Source of the DNA: Zygnema cylindricum
Lineage: Eukaryota; Streptophyta; Zygnematophyceae; Zygnematales; Zygnemataceae
Direction of reading: 5' to 3'
DNA: 64,000 nt
Assembly: GCA_037447655.1 (NCBI GenBank)
Contig: JBBHKE010002758.1
Coordinates: forward strand, 1 to 64,000
In this document: one piece after another, positions 42,941-52,270 of the stretch
Layout: every line of letters starts with the position of its first letter
Position numbering within the stretch: position 1 is the first letter of the stretch
Position numbers and translations under genes: made by a program
Notes under the pieces: model-generated
Told to the model about the DNA's origin: nothing
The model's input: only the letters and a program-made list of their open reading frames with translations
Database searches by the model: none

Positions 42941-43564
42941 CGGGTAACTTCATCAGTAAACAGTTAACCTTTTATTTTTCACTAAAATCTTTTCCCGCAC
43001 TCTCTAGCTCATGAAGAGTGTAGCAAGCTCATAGTAAAAGTCCAACATCTTCCCCCCTTTGTATACATACTCCTTAACTTTCTGATCAGCCAACTGTTGT
43101 TGCTGAATCGTACCACTTCGGTACATCTCTATGAGAGCCATCCAAAGATCGGATGCCCTTTCTACCTGCAAATGAGGACATGCAAGTCCTTGAGTGAGAT
43201 GGCGTAGGATGAAGTGCTTTGACGCCATATTGTTGAAGTCCCTGGTTTTAGTATCATTCTCCTCGTTCCTCGGAATAGGTGACATGAATGCCGAACCAGT
43301 TGTTATTGGTGTGGTCGCCTCCTTCTCCTTTCCTTTGTCCACCACCTCTCGTTCTTTTGTTTCCTCCGTTGAAGGTGGATCCTCTTTTCTGGTGAATCTA
43401 TTTCCTCCAAACCCTGGAGGAATTCTATGACTTGATAGACGCCCCAACTTTCCACTCACTATCCCCCAAAACCTTTTTTCGCATAGAGCTCCTCCCATCA
43501 TACTTTCCAGTATATGAAGCCAGTTCCATTAAAGATTGGTACCTTAGAGGGTGGGCCGATAACC
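42941..43564 (-). pseudogene. gag: Copia-A copy 3 gag N-terminal half
   Basis: The 165-codon frame 43004-43501 contains GALCEKRFWGIV and FILRHLTQGLACPHLQVERASDLWMALIEMY, the UBN2-like gag domain. Upstream of its internal ATG the frame extends through IFNGTGFIYW to the primer site, so the true N-terminus is in the LTR. The LTR-encoded ATG is mutated to ATT in this copy and the primer-site ATG to ATC. A break at 42945-43004 separates it from the next frame. Confidence 0.88.
43550..43564 (-). other. primer binding site, initiator tRNA-Met anticodon arm
   Basis: Plus-strand GGTGGGCCGATAACC against GGTGGGCCCATAACC expected: 14 of 15. It abuts the 5' LTR with no spacer. Confidence 0.85.
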
Positions 43565-44623
43565 TGAAACTCTGAGACCTCAATAAGTCCTCAAAGTGGA
43601 CAGCTTCGAAGAAGCCTCTAGGATAACCCTGACCCCTTTGTGTTTCAGCAAAAATAACTGCCACCCTGGCAGACAAAAACACTGACCAACTTCACCCCTG
43701 TGAAGAGAAGACTCCCCTGAGTCGATAGCAAAAAGAATCTATGAATTTGCTCCCTTAAGCAGTAAGTTATGGAGGGTCAAAGTTGACCTTTTGTATAGAA
43801 GCTCTCTGAGAGAGAGGGTCCTATCTTCTAATTGTTCTTAGTCCTATCTCTCTCACAGACTCTATCTACTGATGTACGGAGCCTAATCAGATTTCAGTTT
43901 CGTACACAAAAGTACAGGTGACGGTGTACTTTATGTACGGCCATTGTATGACATGGCCTAAATGTCGACACGTGGTATGTCCGTATTTGCTCCCTTAATC
44001 CTCGGAGATGCCGCGATCCAATGTCATTCCGCCACGTGTCATCCGATGTGGCAATGACCACAAACCGCCGAAATCCTCTTCCGCGATCTCGGCTTTAATT
44101 CCGGCCGTCCGATTAAATTCACATTTAATCGTAGCCGTAATAAATACATGCGCGGCATTCGTATCACTAAAGAATTAAACGCGCGGTATTGGTTTCTTAT
44201 CCGTACCGGAATCCATACTTTTACATTTACTGGATATATGTCTCTCGTAATCAGTTACAGTTAAATGAACTATCCTACGTATAAATGTTTAAGTAATTAT
44301 CAAACCATATAGTACATAACACTACTCCTAGACTTAACGGCTAAGGCTACCGGCTACTGGCTGTCTGCCGGCCGGCAGGTACCAGGATCAAATCCTGTCG
44401 CCGGTACATATATTTTAGTAAATTAAACCCCTAACTAAAATATATTTTCCCGTAAACCTCTGGATAGCCTAGGTAGCCATGGCTCTAGCTCCTTCTCCAA
44501 TTTCTCAGTAACTTCGACAAGTTTGAGAAGTTGGAGAGCGAAGTTAGAGATAGACTGCCTTGGCTTCTTTCTTATTTCTATTCAGACCTAGAAAATACTT
44601 TAAAAAGACCATTAATTTCTACA
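43565..44623 (-). repeat. 5' LTR of Copia-A copy 3
   Basis: 1059 bp. Regulatory-looking content: palindrome GGTCAAAGTTGACC at 43775-43788, five GTAC words at 43874-43938, two CACGTG G-boxes at 43969-43974 and 44033-44038, and the tRNA-like module at 44331-44406. It directly follows the primer site. Confidence 0.95.
44331..44406 (+). other. tRNA-like foldable module in LTR
   Basis: It can fold into a closing stem TACCGGC (44348-44354) with GCCGGTA (44400-44406), seven perfect pairs; a middle arm CTGCCGGCCGGCAG (44365-44378); and a T-arm CAGGATCAAATCCTG (44383-44397) with a seven-base ATCAAAT loop resembling a B-box. A-box-like TAACGGCTAAGGCTACCGG precedes. A D-arm and anticodon are not clear. 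It is antisense to the element. Confidence 0.65.
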
Positions 44624-44628
44624 CTTAA

Positions 44629-46173
44629 CTTATCTAGATTCACATGCCCAAGCCTCTTATGCCACAACATTATATCATGAACACCAGCATAATAAAGTTT
44701 CTTCTTTTCATTGATTAAAATTAGCCTAAACATCCATTGGCTACCTTTTTCAGCAAAAAATAAAACTTCTTCCTCAAAACTAGCAGTAAAGACTCATTTC
44801 CTATAGTATCAAAACCCTTATCATATAATACATACGTAGAGATAAGGTTTTTGTTCAGCTCCGAAATAAACAATACATCGGAGGATGTAACTATGGGTGT
44901 CTTTCCTTCTACAAACACTTTCAAATCTACAAATCCTTCAAGAGTAGTAGTGACTATCCTCCCATCCCTATACTCAATTTCTTCGGTGGGAATCTTTCTT
45001 ATCTTAGGGAACATGTGTTTATCCTTACACGTGTGTATGGAGGCACCTGAATCTACAATCGAGCCTGCTTCACCTTTCAATCCACTGAAAGCACATTTCT
45101 GCTTTCGTGGAATTAGGACATCGTTTTTCGCTTCCATCTCCTCATTCAATAAAAGTTCATCGTCCTCGTCGTCGCATTTTGCCTCATGTACTTGTGTCAC
45201 AAGGGCCTTTTTCTTTCCTCTCGGGGGTCCACTCGTCCGCCCCTCGTTTAACCGCAACTCGGTTAACTTAGTGCACTTAGCTATATAGTGCCCTGTTTCT
45301 AACAAAAATGGCACAAACCCTTGGGAGTCCTTGGTCCGAACTCCTCGGTCTGATTTTTCTGCCCCTCCCCTCGATAATTTTCGACCGGTTTCTTGGAATC
45401 ATTGTTCCTCCAATCGGTCCCAGTTGCAAAGGCTTGCCCACTCTTTCCTCCCCTTCGGATCTCAATCGTATTCTCCTAAACGAGAATCATCCCTACAACT
45501 GAATTCCAAATCCACCTTGAGTCTGGAAAGTCCTGCACACGGTTGACTATGTTCTTGAACTCATCTGGTAACTTCATGAGCAAATAGTTAACCTTCATCT
45601 TTTCAGTTTCAACCTGTCCGGCACTTTCTAGCTCCATAAAAATTGTTGCAAGCTCATTAAAAAAATCCAACATCTTCCCCCCATTGTATACATATGCGTT
45701 AATTTTCTGATCAGCCAACTGCTGTTGCTGGAGCGTACCACTTCGTTACATCCATATGAGAGCCACCCAAAGATGGATGCCCTCTCTACTTGCAAATGAG
45801 AAGATGCAAGCCTTTGAGTAACATGGCTGAGGATGAATTGCTTTGTTGCCATATTGTTGTGGTCCCAGGTATCGATATCATTCTCCTTCTTTCTCAGAAT
45901 AGGTGACATTAATGCCAAATCGGTTGCTATTGGTGTGACCGTCTCCTTCTCCTTTCCTTTGTCAACCACCTCACTTTCCTTTGTGTACTCCGTTCAAGAT
46001 GGATCTGCATCTCTAGTGAATCTGCTTCCAATAAACCGTGGGGGGATCCCAAGACTAGATGGGCGCCTCATCCGTCCACTCACTATTCCCCAAAGTCGTT
46101 TCTCACATTCAGCTTCGTCATCATACTTTCCCATTATATGAAGCCAGTTCCATTGAAGATAGGCACCCTAAAA
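44629..46173 (-). pseudogene. gag-pol: Copia-A copy 2 integrase N-terminus, protease and gag (second copy)
   Basis: It continues copy 2 to the right of copy 3. 44629-44760 is the pre-integrase, 44721-45314 the protease frame (DSGASIHTC; linker CDDEDDELLLNEEMEA), 45277-45300 knuckle remnants, 45476-45718 and 45628-45969 gag. The CCHC knuckle is damaged near 45300. Gag reads back to the primer site with a stop in the N-terminal FIYW motif (TAA at about 46134-46136). It is non-functional. Confidence 0.88.
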
Positions 46174-46188
46174 GGTGGGCCTATAATC
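46174..46188 (-). other. primer binding site, initiator tRNA-Met anticodon arm
   Basis: Plus-strand GGTGGGCCTATAATC, 13 of 15 against GGTGGGCCCATAACC. It abuts the 5' LTR of copy 2. Confidence 0.75.
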
Positions 46189-47221
46189 TGCAACTCTGAG
46201 ACCTCCATAGGTCCTCAGAGTAGGTAGCTCACACGAATCCTCTAGGATAACCCTGACCCCTTTGTGTTTCAGCAAGAATATCTGCCATCGTGACAGACAA
46301 AAACTCTGACCACCTTTACCTCTGTAAAGGCAATACTCCCTTGAGTGTATAGAACAAATAATCTCTGAATTTGCTCCCTTGAACAGTAAGTTATGAAGGG
46401 TCAAAGTTGACCTTTTGTACAGAAGCTCTCTGGGAGAAAGGGTACAATCTATCAAATTTTTCTAAGTCCTATCTCTCTCTAAAACTCATTCTACTGCAGT
46501 ACGGCACCAATCATAATACTGTGTCGTACAGAAAGGTACAGGTGCTGGTGTACTTTCAGTATAGCCATTGTACGAGATGGCCAACAAGTCGACACATGTC
46601 ATTTTTGGATTCGTTCATGTAATCTTCGGAGATGCCGTAATCCAATATGATTGTGCCACGTGTCAATCACTGTGACGTTGACCGCAAATCGCCGAAAACC
46701 TATTCCGCGATCTCGCCATGCTTCGCGGCCGTCTGATTAAGCCGGATTTCAATAGTAGCCGTCATAAACAGTTGCGCGATATTTGTTTTGCCTTCGAAAC
46801 AAAGTGCGCGGTATCCGTTTCGGATGATCCGTATGCTGTACAACACAAACTGTATTTATGTCCAAAATATCCCTTTAAATGAAATAGCCTACGTAAAAGT
46901 ATTTATATAATTATCAAACCATATATCGTATAACCTTGACCTAGTCTAATTGGCTAAGGCTACTGGCTACCGGTTGCTCTGACAGATGGCAGGTATTGGG
47001 TTCAAATCCGGTGTTCGTGAATCACTATTTTGGTAAATCTACCACTCTAACGTCTTTCCCGTCTGGATAGGATACGCGGCCATGGCTCTATCTCCAGGCT
47101 TCACGTGCCAATCGAACACAAGTGTGGGAGCTGGAGAGAGGAGTTAAAGGCAGACTGCCTCTGCTTCTTTTGTGCATTTTACAAAACCTAGAAAATACTA
47201 AAATAACCTTTAATTTCTACA
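46189..47221 (-). repeat. 5' LTR of Copia-A copy 2
   Basis: From TGCAACTCTGAGACC to TAATTTCTACA, 1033 bp, flanked on the right by TGGTT. It carries the best B-box of all LTRs (GGTTCAAATCC, 46999-47009) with A-box-like TGGCTAAGGCTACTGG (46951-46966). Confidence 0.93.
46946..47020 (+). other. tRNA-like module with strong A and B boxes
   Basis: TGGCTAAGGCTACTGG and GGTTCAAATCC are separated by 32 bases, matching the RNA polymerase III internal promoter layout of tRNA genes and SINEs. The flanking arms pair poorly, so a functional tRNA is unlikely. A short Pol III transcript antisense to the retroelement is possible. Confidence 0.6.
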
Positions 47222-50200
47222 TGGTTGTCACACCAGATTAACTGAGGACCAAGCGAAATGTATCATAATTCTTCCAACATAGACTTTACCCATAAGAGTT
47301 TATAAAATGCGGAACTTGTTGCCATGTATTTTGACTCCATCGTAGACTGTGCCGTGACCTTCTGAAGCTTGCTGCTCCAGCAGCAAGTCGCGTTCCCGAT
47401 TTGTAAAACAAATCGAGTAGTGGATTTCCGAATTGGCATGTCGCCGTAGCTTGGATCACTCCATGTTTGTAGCTTCAGTTCTTCTTTCCTTACTGTGAGT
47501 TTGAGATCCTTTCAAATATCTAAGGACTCACTTTGCTGCATCATGGTCTGATTTTCTTAGATTTTCTAAGCTCCTTCTAAGTACCCCAACTGCTGCTACA
47601 ATGTCAGGACGAGTGTAGTTCATGAAATATATTAAGCTTCCCACTATATGTCTGTAAGGTATGAGTGTCATATGATCATCCTCCCTGACTCTAAATATTC
47701 ACTAACAATGACTCTCGGCTAAGTCTCATCACCCTCTAGTTTCTGCCAAAACTCCAATGGAGTTACACACCCTTTTACCCACCGCATTTCATACTTATCT
47801 AACATGTTTTTGATAGCCTCTTTCTGAGTTAGTTTTACTAATATCTTGTTTCTATCCCTCTCTACTTGAATTCCCAAAATGTATTTCGCCTCACCTAGGT
47901 CTTTAATCTCAAAACTTGAATTTTAAGCTGCTTTAATTTTATTAATTTCAACCATTGATTTGCTAATTAGTAACAGATTGTCTACAAACACTACTATGCT
48001 AACTAACCCATCCTCACCTTTTAGAACATAAACATAGTGATGACAACTTATCCTCTTATATCATAAGATAGTTAGAAATTCATCTAGCTCCAAATTCCAT
48101 TGTCAGGCATGTTTTAGGCAATACAAAGATTTTAGCAGTTTGCACACCAAATGCTCTTTTCCTCGTTTTGCATATATCTCAAGCTGCTGCATATAAATAG
48201 TCTCTTCTAATTCTCCATGCAGAAAGGATGTTTTTACATCCATTTGATGTATTTCCATATCTTCTAAGGACAGCAAAATCTTAACTGTAGGAAATCTTAC
48301 AAGTAGAGAAAATGTTTCTTCAAAATCAATTCCTTCCTTTTGATTATACCCCTTTACCATAAGTCTGGCTGAATATCTTTCAATGGTATTATCGGAGTTT
48401 AACTTCACCTTGAATACGCGTTTGCTGCCGATTGCTTTTCGGTCCAGAGGAAGATTTAACAGCTCTAATGTCTGAGCTTCTATGATCGACGTCATTTCGT
48501 TGTTTGCTGCCTCAATCCAGTGATTGCGTTCCGATGATGAGAAGGCCTCCCGGATGGTCAAAGGCTCCCCTGAAGTTGTCGAGTAAGCAAAGTGAGAGCT
48601 TGCTTGCAGCTGGCTACTAGATCTTTTCCCCCCAAAAATTTTGAGCCTTAGATTGTCGGATCCCTCGCATGCATTTGTTGTCTCTTAGTCTGATTTGCAG
48701 ATTCTAACTGTTGTTGACCTGGTTGGAAGTGAATTGTTTGATCATCTCGATGTACCGCATATGATCGCTCAGTAACTTGAGGACTTTGCACCTGTGTTGC
48801 AATAGGCTATTTGTATTCCAGAATGATATATTCCTGCACTTTTTGTTGTTTCTGTACATTTGTCAGTGTGAATAAATGTACCAACTCAAGTTTATCTTTC
48901 ACAATGATATTTTCAGCCACAATTATCTTTTGTTTTTCAAGAACAAAGACTCTATACCCTTTAGAGTTATCATCATATCATAGGAGAATGCTCGGTAACC
49001 CTTTTAAATCCATTTTCCATATATGTTTCGATGTATCTAAAATAAAACATTTACTACCAAAAACTTTGAAATGACTAACATCAGGTTTCCTACCAGTCCA
49101 CACTTCATAAGGCGTAGTCTCTTCTAATCTTTTTATATTCTATTCTTAATATAAAATGCACAATTGAGAGCCTCGGCCCAGAATTTCGGATCCACATATT
49201 TATGTGCAAGCATTGACCTAGAGCTCTCCTGTAGTGTTCTATTTAATCTCTCCGATACTCCATCCTATTCTGGTGAATAAGGTTCAGTCAACTGATGATT
49301 TATTCTTTCTTGGAGTAAAAAGTTCTCAAATTCCTTCGATGTATATTCCCCGCCGTTGTCCGATTTGAGTTCCAAAATTGGCAGATTATGGAGTTTCTCC
49401 ACCCAAACTTTATAGTGTTTGAAGTGACCAAACACTTCACTTTTTTCCTTCATGAAGTATACTTTTGTAAACTGTGAAAAATCATCTGTGAAAGTAACCA
49501 TATATTTCATCCCCCCAGCACATGGTATCTTTGAAAGTCTGAAAACATCAGAATGAATTTGTTGTAAAAGTTTAGTTGACTGATGTTCAAACTCTTTGGG
49601 GAATGGCTGTCTGCTTATTTTTCCTAATGCACAACTATCACTTATTTTAACCGGCTGATCTATTAGAGAGACACCCTCTACTTTGCCAGCATGTACCATC
49701 TTTCTCAAACTATCCTAATTTACATGGCCTAATATTTTATGCCACAACTCATCTGAATGCAAAGCACCGGAATACAGAACATCATTTTCCTTATTATCCG
49801 CCATATCCATACGGTACATTTTATTGTCATCTCTAGTGCCTATGACTGCAACTTTGCCATTCTTAATAACAACCTGTCGACCATGTTTCAAATTAACCTC
49901 AAAGCCTTTACTTTCCACCAAAGAAGTGAAAAACAAATTTTTCTTAAAGTTAGATCAAAGAGGACATTATGAAGAGTGTTTTCCATTGCTTTTCCTTCTA
50001 TATCAACTAGTAAGAAAACATTTCCTACAACACGAGTTTGTACACTCATTCCGCACGCATGATAAATATTCTTATCAGGTGTCGATTTCATATTTTTGAA
50101 GATAACCTTGTTCCATCACATGTGGGCTTACGCTCCTATATCCATTATCCATCTTTTGTCATTTGAGCCCTCCATTGCCGCGGCCATAGCAAATAAATCC

Positions 50201-51190
50201 GCCTCTTCCTCCTCTGAAAGGTTTAGAGAGTTGTCTTGGTGTGACGAAGATGCCAAAAATAGTGCATTTCTACGAGGTGTATGTCCTGTGAAGCTTTGGT
50301 TAAATTGACTTTGTTGCCATCCTGGCCTGTATAAACCCGTTTCGTTAGCTTTTTTAAGCTTATGAAAAAACTTATATCCATGACCTCTTTCATTACAATA
50401 GAAACAAGCATTGTAAGATTGTCTTTGTCCTCTCTGTTTAAACTGTTTAAACTTATTTTGATTCTGATTAAACTGATTTTTTTGTGGAATAAATTGATTT
50501 TTTTGCTGACTAAATTGACGTTTTCTCTCAAAGTGTGTATTGAAAGCCTCTACTTGCTCAGAACTGAGAATTTTAGATGTAGCTTCCTCCTCTAGTAAAA
50601 TATTAATTGCTAACTCTGAAGTCTATCTAGCCTTATCTTTTTGTTTGAGCGTGTCAGAAGCTCCTTTTATAAGACTATGAAGACCTCTCATTACCTATGT
50701 TGCTTGTTGAAACCGAGGAAAGGTGCCACCGGCACAAGCATGGGCATTGATAAGAATGCGAAACTTGTTACCATACTCAACGATTGTGCCACTAGTGTAC
50801 TTATAGTCCCAAATTTTTCCAGCCAAAAGAAGTTCTTCCTAGACATTAGCTTTTTCATAATCATTTTTAAAAGATTTCCAGATGTCAATTGCCTTTTTCA
50901 ATTTGATCCGAGACATAGCCAAGTCCTCAGATATACAAAATTTTAAAATAGACTAAGCCTGTGTATCTTTCTTAGGCGAAGATGGATCTAATTCATACAG
51001 AGAACCATCCAAAATATCCAAAAGATTAACATTCTCAAAGTGAGTCTCCACCATATCCGCCCAGTAAACATATTTTTCCTCGGACAAGATAGGAATTCTT
51101 GATGACAGGCTCATAACCTGTTTTTCTACGACCACTGTTGTTATACGACCACCGCTACAGGTGGAGGAGCAGCACTAGTAGTGGATGAAG
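47222..51190 (-). pseudogene. gag-pol: Copia-B minus copy: RNase H remainder, RT, integrase, protease, gag
   Basis: In minus-strand order: gag start at about 51193, W-containing gag motif (KYVYWADMVETHF) near 51060, knuckle CFYCNERGHGYKFFH near 50380 (last cysteine lost), protease region near 50150 (MDIGA-like), pre-integrase LWHKILGHVN near 49730, integrase core 49265-49708 with SDNGGEY, RT 48103-48561 and onward to 47500 with VDNLLLISK (the catalytic DD changed to DN at about 47975), RNase H to 47222. Many stops. It is more decayed than the plus copy. Confidence 0.88.
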
Positions 51191-51330
51191 ACATGATACA
51201 CTCTCAGAAGCTATCAAGAATCCTTCCAAACAACTGTTTTCAATTCCTCGCCAAATCTGATACAAATGTCATAACTTCACAAAACTCTTTCAAAATTTAG
51301 AGTATCGCACACACTAATAACTCTGAAAGT

Positions 51331-52089
51331 TTCATCACAATTGAACCAACAAAACCAAAGATATAACACCCAAACGTTTCCCAAAAATTGTTTGCAGTTT
51401 TACTACCTGGAAGTGTGGATACAAGAAATATTCTAATCCCTAAGTCTTATACTCATTGTGAGTATCACTAACTAACTTGTTGTGTTACATAGTACTACCT
51501 GAAACAGTAGTTCTCTACCTCTAACCTAAGTGTACCTAACAGGTACGTCCAAAATCTAATAACACCAAAAACAAAATGTGTTTGGTAACACTATTAATTA
51601 ATTAGCTATCGTACAGCCAACATTGCTCGGATATCTTTCAAATAGTGACCGTACAAATATTCGTCCCTTGCTGAGTCAGTAACGCCTGGATGCGTCCATC
51701 TAGCTATGGCAAAGCACCTGCCAGTCTAGTCACTTGTGGTCCCTTTATGAATCTCGTCTGTTGACGTTATTCATATAAACCGTAGCTATGTTGTCCCGTA
51801 CAGGACCATTTCCCGAATAACCACTCTTCTTCTGATCCGTTTGATCATTCAATTTAGTCCGTTCGGCATGTCACACGTGGATTAGCTTGTCCGTGTATTT
51901 TTACAAAATCTGTGCATTCATGAAGTGACGATGCGTGTTCTTTTACTGTACTCTACACTCTGGTGTATTTTCGCTACTGTCACAGTATTAGAGGTAAGTA
52001 TTAAAGGGCTTTGGCCATAATATATTCTATGTCCTAAACTTCCTCTCACACCTCTATTTACTGAGACTAATAACTTTCCAAAAAAAACA
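51331..52089 (-). repeat. Copia-B LTR, minus strand, right copy
   Basis: 5' LTR of the minus element. It aligns with 32565-33322 over about 758 bp with roughly one difference in ten bases. It ends at 52089 before CCTCGTACTAC. No polypurine tract follows, as expected for a 5' LTR on this strand. The left boundary is approximate. Confidence 0.85.
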
Positions 52090-52139
52090 CCTCGTACTAC
52101 TTTTCAAATTGTTCGAACGTTCAAAAACGAATTTTTTTC

Positions 52140-52270
52140 TCTAAGCTCTAATGGTCGTAGACGTGGGTACAATTTGTGACGGTTGTAGATGATTACAAAA
52201 CTCGCGACAATTGACGACCTTTTACAAAGTAGAGACGGTTGTAGACTCCATCAAACAACGCCGAAAGCTA
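52140..52270. repeat. CACTA-like subterminal repeats, inverted relative to 30664-30830
   Basis: GTGACGGTTGTAGATGATTAC, GACGGTTGTAGAC and GTCGTAGACG occur here. The first is the reverse complement of GTAATCGTCTACAACCGTCAC at 30767-30788 with one change. The similarity continues for about 60 bases, so the two regions could be opposite ends of one DNA transposon. Confidence 0.5.

Larger units (their letters stand above)
38155..44623 (-). mobile_element. Copia-A copy 3, complete minus-strand element
   Basis: 6469 bp with both LTRs of 1059 bp (38155-39213 and 43565-44623), polypurine tract, primer site and every domain. Perfect CTTAA duplications lie at 38150-38154 and 44624-44628, and the interrupted host integrase rejoins across them. 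The LTRs differ at only a few percent of positions, mostly near one end. It is the most complete Copia-A here, although the frame is broken in several places. Confidence 0.95.
33557..47221 (-). mobile_element. Copia-A copy 2, minus strand, hosting copy 3
   Basis: It is bounded by LTRs of equal length (33557-34589 and 46189-47221, both 1033 bp) and perfect TGGTT duplications (33552-33556 and 47222-47226). The internal region runs RNase H, RT, integrase, protease, a duplicated integrase-protease segment, then gag. Copy 3 with its own CTTAA duplication sits inside the second integrase segment. The two LTRs differ at many positions, so this is an older insertion than copy 3. Confidence 0.94.
32345..52089 (-). 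mobile_element. Copia-B, minus strand, interrupted by nested Copia-A elements
   Basis: 3' LTR at left, RNase H end 33323-33556, then interruption by Copia-A copy 2 (33557-47221, target duplication TGGTT), then RNase H remainder, RT, integrase, protease and gag 47222-51190, and 5' LTR 51331-52089. The RNase H sequence rejoins exactly across the insertion when one TGGTT is removed. A gag stub beyond the left LTR suggests the same tandem structure as the plus copy. Confidence 0.92.

Noticed and set aside
49757-50308. Plus-strand frames over Copia-B (-)
   Set aside because: They are the opposite strand of protease and gag sequence of the minus-strand element.
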